A stretch of 12,701 nucleotides of DNA from Stramenopiles sp. TOSAG23-2. Taxonomy: Eukaryota; Sar. Numbering within the stretch: the first letter of the stretch is position 1; every line of letters begins with the position of its first letter. The DNA is taken from the NCBI GenBank assembly GCA_900128395.1, contig LT649839.1:1-12701 (forward strand). Reading direction: 5' to 3'. Shown in pieces: positions 1 to 7,090 of this stretch. Both the position numbers and the translations under genes were made by a program. The notes under the pieces are model-generated. The model did not search any database and was not told where the DNA came from. It was given only the letters and a program-made list of their open reading frames with translations.

Positions 1-79
1 GGAGAAAGATTACGAAGAAGTTGGTGCAGAAACAGCTGAAGGTGAAGGTGAAGAAGAAGACTATGGTGAAGAGTATTAA
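1..79 (+). CDS. TUBA: alpha-tubulin, C-terminal end (partial)
   Basis: The window opens inside a gene whose last 25 codons (first complete codon at base 2, TAA at 77-79) read EKDYEEVG, then an acidic tail ending in GEEY. EKDYEEVG is the conserved start of the alpha-tubulin C-terminal region, and the Glu/Gly-rich tail with a terminal Tyr is typical of alpha-tubulin. Alpha-tubulin pairs with beta-tubulin as the building block of microtubules. The exposed acidic tail is where polyglutamylation and polyglycylation occur, and the final Tyr is the substrate of the detyrosination/tyrosination cycle, so that cycle is possible here. Everything upstream, including the GTP-binding domain, lies outside the window. 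The identity is secure despite the short length because this motif is so characteristic. Confidence 0.93.
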   Translation, partial: EKDYEEVGAETAEGEGEEEDYGEEY

Positions 80-516
80 GTTACATTATTTACCATTTCG
101 AGAAATACCAAATACCGCAACAAAATAAGAATGATTATAATTATAACTTTTGATAAAGATGATGGCCGGAGAACAGCTTGCTGGCTTGTTTCTCTGTGCC
201 TTTTTTGATGCCGTTGTGTGTGTGTCTGGTATGATATATCTCGTGTGTATGTTTTTCAATTTTTTTTTATACAATATAGAACAATGTAAAAGTTAGCGAA
301 TGAAAGTAGCTAGAAACAATTCCGTGTCTGATGATGTCCTGTCGTGTGTCGTGTTTAAAATTTTTTATACAATTTGATAAAATAGAATAATACATAAAAT
401 TCAACAAAAAAAGCTATCATGTGTATATATTTTAGATGTGCACTCTGATATCTGATAATACTCGATCCCCTCATTTTCATCTGCTAATCAGGCATTTTGA
501 GCAAAATAGACATGAA

Positions 517-636
517 AAAATGTGCAAAAACACTTTCCTGTACTCCAAAAAACATTGTAAAAACATTTCGCCGCCCAGTGTAAAACTGCTTCAAAACAAT
601 AAAATGGGAAGTCAGGAAAGTCCATTTGCACATTTT
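517..636. repeat. long imperfect inverted repeat (24-bp arms, 72-nt spacer)
   Basis: Bases 517-540 and 613-636 are reverse complements at 21 of 24 positions: 12 paired, 3 unpaired (529-531 against 622-624), then 9 paired. The arms carry TGTGCAAA with its complement TTTGCACA, and CTTTCCTG with its complement CAGGAAAG. A 9-bp direct copy of CATTTTGAG lies at 493-501 and overlaps the outer edge of the right arm at 631-639. As RNA this would fold into a long hairpin; as DNA it could be the remnant of a small fold-back element. The function is unknown. Confidence 0.75.
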
Positions 637-736
637 GAGATACATAATATATATATACTACAGTATCATATCAATAAGAGATCATTAATCTTCGCTTTGG
701 TTCCGGTGTTCCGGTCGTCAAGTTTGTTCCAAGGTG

Positions 737-770
737 GAGTTGACTAGAGAGGATCCTCTCTAGAGTTGAC
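737..770. repeat. 20-bp perfect palindrome flanked by 8-bp direct repeats
   Basis: Bases 744-763 are exactly self-complementary, centred on GGATCC. The 8-mer GAGTTGAC occurs on both sides (737-744 and 763-770), each copy sharing its innermost base with the palindrome. The two flanking copies are direct, not inverted. It lies about 330 bp upstream of the strumpellin ATG. It could be a dimeric protein-binding site, a tiny insertion footprint or an assembly oddity; the sequence does not decide. Confidence 0.8.
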
Positions 771-1028
771 AACTTCGGTCTAAATAAATATGGAAAACAC
801 AATGGTATGTCTATGCTAAATTTAAAATTGATGATGGAGGAAGAAGAAACAAACAACAAACAAGATTGAATAGATAATATATATTGAAGTGGAATATAAA
901 TTATTGTGATGTCAAGAATGTTGTATGTAGAGGTGAAAACAATATATATAGATATTAGATATAGATATATATATAATTTTCAAGTACTAATAATACATAT
1001 TAATAATTTTTATTTTGAGAGAAAAACA

Positions 1029-1092
1029 ATATATATATATATATATATACACACACACGTACGTACGTACGTATACAAAAAGAAAGAAAGAA
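1029..1092 (+). repeat. compound microsatellite in the strumpellin 5' leader
   Basis: Four simple repeats follow one another: (AT)10 at 1029-1048, (AC)5 at 1049-1058, about four CGTA units at 1058-1073, and an AAAG tract at about 1080-1092. The last ends two bases before the ATG at 1095. The tract is likely transcribed as 5' untranslated sequence. It happens to stay open in the strumpellin frame, where it would encode alternating Tyr-Ile and a Lys/Arg-rich run. Confidence 0.9.
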
Positions 1093-1094
1093 AA

Positions 1095-4000
1095 ATGTCG
1101 GAACAAGATATGTCGTTTATTGCGACGGATAATTTATGTGGTCAAACTTTATTACGTTTAGTTGCACGTGGTTCATCTATTATGGCAGAATTATTTCGTC
1201 TATCACAAAATGTACCAACCGCATTTCGCGTCGTTTCAAGTGGAAAGGCGGCAAATGCTGATGCTGCTAGGTATGCCCCAATTTTGTTTGATTTTCGCTA
1301 TTTAAAGACGCAAGAGATTTTTGAAAGGCAAGTTAATAAAAATGTTAATTTACAAACAATAGATGAAGAATTAAGTGAGACACTTGAAGATATTCTTGCA
1401 AGATTTTACAATTTTTTTGAAAGTATTTATAAATATCGTACAGACCTTGTGAAATATTTCAACGATGTTCAAACTGGTTTTTATTTGCAACATTCTATCG
1501 AGTTAATTTTACTTGATAAAGATGGAAGGCAATTAGTATGCGAAGCAGTTTATTTAATGGCAGCTATGTTATTATTGTTAGATTTGCGTATTCCAGGACC
1601 AACGCGGGAGAAGTTAATTGTTGCATATTATCGTTATCAAGGAGAATCGCGATTGACGAATTTCGATGAAGTTTGTCGGCTTAGCAAAAACACTGGGTTT
1701 TTACCTGGCGGAAAGATACCAAAAGGATACCCGGAAGATTATCTATCACGCTTGAAAATTGATGAAGAGTTAGTGGAAATGATCATAGCAAGGTTACAAG
1801 CGGAAGATATTTATTTGCAAACTAGAGCATTTCCATCTCCACGCCATCGTAGTGTTGCCTTAGCAAATCAATCTGCCATGTTGTACACCATCTTGTACTT
1901 CACTCCAAGGATATTGCATAAAGATAAACACAAAATGCGAGAGATTGTTGATCGTGCATTTAATGATAATTGGATGATTACAACGTATATGGGTGTAACG
2001 ATTGATTTAAGCATCGAATGGGCACGCTATAAAGCAGCAAAAGAAGCATTGGCAAATACGACTAGCTTGGAAAATATACAAAATGTTCAGCAATTAAATG
2101 CTAAAGATTTTGACTTGGCAGAAAAAGATTTAGATCGTTATTTGATGGAAGGAGTTTTATTGGAAACATTTGTACTTGACAATATCAATCCATTGATGAA
2201 TGCCTTGCGAAGGAGTAATGTTGCATTGCGCTGGTTACTACTTCATCGTAGGGTTGATCATCCATATACATCATATGTATATGTAGATTCGACACGGAGG
2301 AAATGGATAGATATCATCAAAACAAAAGGTGTATCAATCGAACGTGTAATTTCCATCTTATTTAAAACTGCGCAATTGGAATTTAAATTGAAAACGATGT
2401 TAAATTCTATTTTGGAATCAAAGGAAAAACGATGGATGGATGCTAGGGAACAAGTTTCCGGGAGGATGGAAGAATTAGCGCAATATTTCACGGGACAAAT
2501 GGCATTGACTCGCGTGAAGCAAGATGACAATTTAAATGCTTGGTTTACAAAGTTAATGAACGATGTGAAAGCATTGGAATATGGGCAATCTCAACTTGCA
2601 GGAAACGTAGCTGGTCGTAAAATACAAAACATTATCAGTGCATTGGAAGATGTTGAACGATTTGAAGAAATTGATACCTCTTTGCAAATTAAACAATTTC
2701 TATCAGAGACCAGAGATTTATTGACACAGATGGTAAGAATAGTGAATGTAACGACAACGGTTGCGGGAACTTTAGACACAGTGTCTGATTTTTCCTATGC
2801 ATGGGAGTTAATGAATGATTATGTACCACAGTTTCATGATCGAGTACGACGAGATCCACGTGCAGTTATTTTATTGCGTGCTGTATTTTTAAAATTGGTT
2901 TCTATTTTAGATGTGCCATTGACACGTATTGTTGAAGCCAGTAGCCCGGATTATGAAAGTGTTGCTGATTATTACAGTGGGGAATTGGTAGAATTTGTTA
3001 GGCGTGTATTGGATGTAATACCACGTTCTATCTTTTCCAACTTATCGGAGATTATTCAAATATTGACAAATCGTATACAAACGTTGCCATTGAAATTGGA
3101 AACGGTACGTTTAAAAGCAGCATCGCAGCTTGATCATCGCTTTCAACTTGCACAACGTACGCATCAAATTAGTGTGTTTTCCGAAGGTATATTAGCTATG
3201 GAGGAAACTAAGCTTGGGATGATTGAAGTCGATTCTAGACAAATATTAGATGATGGTGTGAGAAAAGAGTTGGTCCGCCAAATATCTACGGTAATGCATT
3301 TAGGCATTCCATCCATTAATGATAAGAATTTTAATAGTAGCAATATGGAACAATGGTTGCAACGTTTGAAACAATCGTTGGAGGGGTTCAAAAAAGCTGT
3401 TTTATATATACAAGATTACGTTAGCATATATGGTTTGAAAATGTGGCAAGAGGAATTTTCTCGCATTGTAAATTTTAATATCGAGCAAGAATGCAATCGA
3501 TTTATTACGAAAAAAATTGTTGTAGAAAAAAGTATATATTGGAAACGGGCAATACCAATTCCTATCTTTGCAGTAAATCCAACGAAGGGTGACACTTCTA
3601 AAAACTTTATGGGGCGATTGTTGATACACTTAGAGAAAGTCACTAACTTTCGTAGTACAATATATGCCATTGAATGCAGTGGTTGGTATGATAAAGAAGG
3701 GACTGAAGTTGCTGGTAGTAAATTATTTTCATTATTAAATCATAGCGTTGGTGCCCAAGGATTAGCCGGGATAGACCGTTTATTATCGTTCAAGCTTGTA
3801 CATGGTCTGAAAAATTTCTTTAAATCGGTTAAAGCAACGACAAATAAATATGCTGATTTTTTGCAACAATTCCGTGATACATTGAAACCACAACATAAAA
3901 TTCCAGGTAAAAATGCACCGCAACTTTACGTCTCCGCCACTTCAAAGTTGTCAAAGGTAGTGCCACAAATGTTGGAGTTGATTCAATCACTTGGTCAAGC

Positions 4001-4643
4001 CCAATTACTTCGACGATCGATTGCGAATGAGCTTAAATTTAGTTCTCAATTAGATAGTAAATCATTATCACATGCATTAGATAATTTCAATAAAGCCTTA
4101 ATGAATGATTTAGGCATTCATTATAAAAATCCAGATGTAAACCCAGCTCCAAATGATACAAATCCATTGTTATTTGAATTTTCTAAATATTTAGCCTCAA
4201 GTGGTAAGCATGATCCGTTGAAAACTATTTTTGTAACAACCGAGCCATTGTACAGTATACCAATCTTATTATTTGTATTGTCAGTTACGGCTTTACCACA
4301 AATGAAATACGATAAACATTTAGTTGCATTAGCACGTAGGGATAAGAAAAAAGGAATTGATGGTGCTGCATTAATAGTTGGCGTTGCGACGATTTTAAAG
4401 CAATTCCACTCTGCATTTTTGATGGACTACATGTCTTATATGGGTCAATTTATACGTGCAACAATGCATCATACATTAACACCATCTAAAAGTGGGAGGA
4501 CTGCAACACTACCATATGAAGTGGCAAATGCAATATTATTTTTAGAGCAATTAGTACAGTATGCAGGAATTGATCGTAGTATATTAAATAGTGTTATGCC
4601 AAATGCAACAGTTGATTTATTAAGATATGCCAGAGGTGATTAA
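1095..4643 (+). CDS. WASHC5: strumpellin, WASH complex subunit 5
   Basis: Encodes an 1182-aa protein close in length to human strumpellin (about 1160 aa) and similar to it from end to end. Recognisable blocks are NLCGQTLLRLVARG at residues 13-26, the RHRS.AL..QSAMLY.ILYF segment with KMREIVD near 250-285, YYSGELVEFVRRVLDVIP in the middle, a block around IQDYVSIYGLKMWQEE, and LLKQFHSAF near the C-terminus. Strumpellin is a scaffold of the pentameric WASH complex (WASH1, FAM21, CCDC53, SWIP, strumpellin), which activates Arp2/3 on endosomes to build branched actin for cargo sorting. The protein is alpha-helical with no signal peptide. The ATG at 1095 is chosen because similarity begins immediately after it. 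The frame is also open upstream to an ATG at 906, but those 63 codons are microsatellite translation. There is no intron; the stop is TAA. Confidence 0.96.
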   Translation: MSEQDMSFIATDNLCGQTLLRLVARGSSIMAELFRLSQNVPTAFRVVSSGKAANADAARYAPILFDFRYLKTQEIFERQVNKNVNLQTIDEELSETLEDILARFYNFFESIYKYRTDLVKYFNDVQTGFYLQHSIELILLDKDGRQLVCEAVYLMAAMLLLLDLRIPGPTREKLIVAYYRYQGESRLTNFDEVCRLSKNTGFLPGGKIPKGYPEDYLSRLKIDEELVEMIIARLQAEDIYLQTRAFPSPRHRSVALANQSAMLYTILYFTPRILHKDKHKMREIVDRAFNDNWMITTYMGVTIDLSIEWARYKAAKEALANTTSLENIQNVQQLNAKDFDLAEKDLDRYLMEGVLLETFVLDNINPLMNALRRSNVALRWLLLHRRVDHPYTSYVYVDSTRRKWIDIIKTKGVSIERVISILFKTAQLEFKLKTMLNSILESKEKRWMDAREQVSGRMEELAQYFTGQMALTRVKQDDNLNAWFTKLMNDVKALEYGQSQLAGNVAGRKIQNIISALEDVERFEEIDTSLQIKQFLSETRDLLTQMVRIVNVTTTVAGTLDTVSDFSYAWELMNDYVPQFHDRVRRDPRAVILLRAVFLKLVSILDVPLTRIVEASSPDYESVADYYSGELVEFVRRVLDVIPRSIFSNLSEIIQILTNRIQTLPLKLETVRLKAASQLDHRFQLAQRTHQISVFSEGILAMEETKLGMIEVDSRQILDDGVRKELVRQISTVMHLGIPSINDKNFNSSNMEQWLQRLKQSLEGFKKAVLYIQDYVSIYGLKMWQEEFSRIVNFNIEQECNRFITKKIVVEKSIYWKRAIPIPIFAVNPTKGDTSKNFMGRLLIHLEKVTNFRSTIYAIECSGWYDKEGTEVAGSKLFSLLNHSVGAQGLAGIDRLLSFKLVHGLKNFFKSVKATTNKYADFLQQFRDTLKPQHKIPGKNAPQLYVSATSKLSKVVPQMLELIQSLGQAQLLRRSIANELKFSSQLDSKSLSHALDNFNKALMNDLGIHYKNPDVNPAPNDTNPLLFEFSKYLASSGKHDPLKTIFVTTEPLYSIPILLFVLSVTALPQMKYDKHLVALARRDKKKGIDGAALIVGVATILKQFHSAFLMDYMSYMGQFIRATMHHTLTPSKSGRTATLPYEVANAILFLEQLVQYAGIDRSILNSVMPNATVDLLRYARGD

Positions 4644-4708
4644 AAAATTTGTACACCGCGCAGTTTGTGTATATTACGAGACTCGTATGTGATGTTTTTT
4701 TATTTAAA

Positions 4709-4714
4709 AATAAA
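4709..4714 (+). promoter_or_regulatory. candidate polyadenylation signal of strumpellin
   Basis: An exact AATAAA lies 66 bases after the strumpellin stop, inside a run of AAATAA words. In such AT-rich DNA this hexamer is common by chance, so the assignment rests on position only. Confidence 0.45.
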
Positions 4715-4944
4715 TAATAAAAAATTTTGTATTATAAAAAAGAAAAATATGCATACGAGTACTTTTTATAAAATCAGAATATATGATATGGTTTTTATTA
4801 TTTTTTAGATATTTACGGGAACAAAAACGTTATTTTTTTACAATTTTATACGCTCGTACATGTATATTTTAAAAACACTATCTCATATTATATCATACGA
4901 AGTACGTGTATCATATACATAAATATACGATATACACACGAGTA

Positions 4945-4950
4945 TTTATT
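4945..4950 (-). promoter_or_regulatory. candidate polyadenylation signal of the FSP1-like gene
   Basis: TTTATT on the plus strand is AATAAA on the minus strand, 54 bases beyond the stop codon at 5004. Position is plausible for a short 3' UTR; base composition makes chance occurrence possible. Confidence 0.45.
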
Positions 4951-5003
4951 GCATTCTGTAATCACACAGAGACAAAAAAAGTCTTTTTCCTTTTACCCTT
5001 TCC

Positions 5004-6431
5004 TCATATTTTTGATTTTAATTTTTCTTTATCCTGGGCAGAAGATGTTGTAAATAAATATTTAGAAATATATATTGATGATAAATCAGCTAATTGCCAA
5101 AATAATTTACCTGCAATTCGTTCATTGCAAGCTGCAACTTTTGAAACTTCTAATATATGTTTCATCAACGCAGCAATTTTACCATTTATTATGAAATTAT
5201 TAAAGCAAAGACTTCCATCAAATTCACCAAGGCTTACACAATATATATGAGGTACGTGGTTATTGTTTACAACACCTTCTGGATATGATAGTAATTTTTC
5301 ATTATTTGATAAACGAACAATATTTTCAACAACTAAATGTGCATTAATTTCGGCAGTATGGCCTAATTTGATATCATTTGATTTACTATGTATCATACAA
5401 TCTCCCATACCAAATACATTTGATGTTTCTAGTGCTCTTAACTGGTCATCTACGATTAAACTATTACCTTTGAAATGTTTTGTTCCTAAATCTGTTTTCA
5501 TAAATTCCGCTGTTGCTTTAAATCCCATGCATTTGTATACCAGGTCGGCGTTTATTCTTTGGTCGTTTGACAAAGTGCATCCATTTTCATCAATTAAAAG
5601 CCCATTTGGAAAGGTCCCACCAATTGGCGTTCCTAAAATTAATTCACAATTGTGTTCAATAAGCCAAGAGGTCATATAATCAACACTAGCTTTTGGAAAC
5701 GATGGACAAATCGTTTTAGCCATATCGGTTATGATGACATTTTTATTTGGAAATTGCGTTAATATTTCACCAGCAAGTTCTACACCAACTGGACCACCAC
5801 CTATAATTAATATTGCCTTCGCTTTTTGTATTTTATTGTATTCGTTTTCTATTGTTTTTTTTCTGATTTGTAATGTTGTTTCATATTTTTGTGGCTTAAT
5901 TGGTTGTTCATATGAGCTACCGCTTCCTATCAATAAATAATCGTATGGTACATGTATAACTTCTTCAACATCATTACTTGTTCTTTTTGTGGCTCCTGTG
6001 GATTTGTCTATAAGTTTTACTGTTAGTTCACCAGTCGGTTCCCCGCGTTTAAAACCAATAACTTCACCAAATATGAATTTATTACGTTTTGATGGTATCT
6101 TACCTGTTAAACGTGTAATGTGCTTTGGGTTGACGAAACTTCTTAAAATTCCAGGTGTATATTCGAAATAATTCTTCATATCAATCACCGTCACATCAAA
6201 TTCATCTCCATATTCACATATACTACGTTGTGCAGTTAAACCAGCAAATCCAGCACCGATAATAACAACTCGTTTCCTTTTTTTTGGCATTTTATTATTA
6301 CGTAAATAATAAAATGGAACACCAAACATAGCTTTTGTTATTTCTAATGCTTGGTCTAAAGTAAAAAAAGTCATTTCTAATAATGACAAGAATATTCTCC
6401 AAGCAGACGTCATAATTACATTTGTTGTCAT
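5004..6431 (-). CDS. FSP1/AIFM2-like FAD-dependent NAD(P)H oxidoreductase
   Basis: A 475-aa flavoprotein of the two-dinucleotide-binding-domain (pyridine nucleotide-disulfide oxidoreductase) fold. An FAD-binding GxGxxG (VVIIGAGFAG) is at residues 55-64. FEYTPGILRSF follows at about 89-99, where FSP1/AIF-like proteins carry a similar block. A second GxGxxG (IIGGGPVGVELAGE) at 209-222 should bind NAD(P)H, and NVFGMGDC at 338-345 is the C-terminal FAD contact. No CxxxxC redox-disulfide follows the first motif, so it is not a glutathione- or thioredoxin-reductase type. Family members such as human FSP1 reduce quinones at membranes and protect lipids from peroxidation; that role here is inference. 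The N-terminal about 45 residues are hydrophobic/aromatic and may attach it to a membrane or target it. Met7 or Met48 are possible alternative starts; the first ATG has A at -3. A type II NADH dehydrogenase is the main alternative. Confidence 0.85.
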   Translation of the reverse strand: MTTNVIMTSAWRIFLSLLEMTFFTLDQALEITKAMFGVPFYYLRNNKMPKKRKRVVIIGAGFAGLTAQRSICEYGDEFDVTVIDMKNYFEYTPGILRSFVNPKHITRLTGKIPSKRNKFIFGEVIGFKRGEPTGELTVKLIDKSTGATKRTSNDVEEVIHVPYDYLLIGSGSSYEQPIKPQKYETTLQIRKKTIENEYNKIQKAKAILIIGGGPVGVELAGEILTQFPNKNVIITDMAKTICPSFPKASVDYMTSWLIEHNCELILGTPIGGTFPNGLLIDENGCTLSNDQRINADLVYKCMGFKATAEFMKTDLGTKHFKGNSLIVDDQLRALETSNVFGMGDCMIHSKSNDIKLGHTAEINAHLVVENIVRLSNNEKLLSYPEGVVNNNHVPHIYCVSLGEFDGSLCFNNFIINGKIAALMKHILEVSKVAACNERIAGKLFWQLADLSSIYISKYLFTTSSAQDKEKLKSKI

Positions 6432-7090
6432 TGTTGAAAATAATAATTAATTATATTTTTATTTGTTATTCGTCCAACAATTATATAATATTTCTTTTGA
6501 CAATGACTTGTTACTTCATAAATAATTTATATATATGTGTGTATGTGTATTGAACAAATATGTAGTATCTATTGATTTACTTTTGACTCTTTGCATCCTT
6601 ATAAATAAATTTCCTACGTCGTGGATTGATCGATGAATTAGAATGTTCGCGGGATGGAGAAATATATATTTTCTGTCGTCGGTCGTCGTATTTATTATTT
6701 TTTTTTATTAATTATTTGTGGCCAACTTCCCAATAACATGGACACACCATTGTCCCAGCGCGTAGCGAATTATTATACTTGGTACTATAGCTAGTCTATC
6801 GATAGGGTGCTGATAGAGCGTAATAAAATCGGAAGGAACACAGGCACACATCACAGGAAAACAACAGTCTTTTTTTTGTAGTATAATAATATTTTTTTTT
6901 TGAAAACTCTACTAAATAATATTATACTATTATTATTATACAATATATATATGCACAACATATTATCAGTCGTCTACCGTTAAAAGAACTTTTTCTTTTA
7001 TTGTTTAATACAAAACAGAAAAGGTTGTTGTTGATTATCATGTACATGTAAGTATAAACGTTTTGAGAGAGAACGTAATATTTGTTAAAC
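6432..7090. other. divergent promoter region
   Basis: A 659-bp spacer between the 5' ends of the FSP1-like gene (-) and the cysteine-rich gene (+), probably holding both promoters. I see no gene. The centre (about 6720-6860) is less AT-rich than its surroundings. It includes a CCAAT at 6730-6734, the 10-bp palindrome CTATCGATAG at 6796-6805 and GTCGTCGG-type repeats near 6676-6690. Nearer the cysteine-rich gene are poly-T runs (about 6870-6900), an 8-bp stem with a 4-nt loop (TAAAAGAA at 6981-6988 against 6993-7000) and the palindrome CATGTACATG at 7039-7048. None can be assigned to a known factor from sequence alone. Confidence 0.6.
7040..7051 (+). other. three-codon upstream ORF before the cysteine-rich gene
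   Basis: ATG TAC ATG TAA lies 39 bases before the main ATG at 7091 and has A at -3. If transcription starts upstream of 7040, this minimal upstream frame could lower or regulate initiation on the main gene. The transcript start is unknown, so this is only a possibility. Confidence 0.3.

Larger units (their letters stand above)
80..1094. other. intergenic region between alpha-tubulin and strumpellin
   Basis: About 1 kb of AT-rich DNA holds the 3' flank of alpha-tubulin and the 5' flank of strumpellin, both on the plus strand. I see no convincing gene. The open frames here (for example 436-747) are rich in Lys/Asn/His/Ser, show no family resemblance and overlap repeats. The stretch contains a GT-rich tract near 215-250, poly-T runs near 258-270, a long imperfect inverted repeat (517-636), a 20-bp palindrome (744-763), AGATAT-type repeats near 948-975 and a compound microsatellite just before the strumpellin ATG. 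No clear AATAAA lies close behind the tubulin stop. Confidence 0.7.
4644..5003. other. convergent 3' spacer between strumpellin and the FSP1-like gene
   Basis: A 360-bp AT-rich stretch where the two genes end tail to tail, with no gene in it. It holds an AATAAA on each strand (listed separately). A 9-bp inverted repeat has arms at 4681-4689 and 4752-4760, the right arm reading CATACGAGT. An ACGAG-A-CTCGT mini-palindrome lies at 4676-4686, and several TACG/CGTAC words include the 12-mer TACGAAGTACGT at 4896-4907. It probably serves as the 3' end-processing zone for both transcripts. Confidence 0.7.

Noticed and set aside
436-747. 103-codon plus-strand open frame after alpha-tubulin
   Set aside because: It runs through the inverted repeat and into the palindrome, has spacer-like composition and no signal peptide, motif or family resemblance.
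906-1094. Upstream in-frame ATG giving strumpellin 63 extra residues
   Set aside because: The extra residues are translated microsatellite; strumpellin similarity starts just after the ATG at 1095, which has a good context.
6720-6860. Possible tRNA or other RNA gene in the GC-richer part of the divergent spacer
   Set aside because: No GGTTCRA-type B box and no cloverleaf pairing could be found.
7048-7053. GTAAGT splice-donor-like word in the 5' leader
   Set aside because: No polypyrimidine-AG acceptor at a workable distance before the ATG, and the coding region needs no splicing.
7082-7090. TTG start for the cysteine-rich protein
   Set aside because: ATG 7091 or 7103 follows immediately and gives a normal signal peptide; TTG starts are not expected in a eukaryotic nuclear gene.
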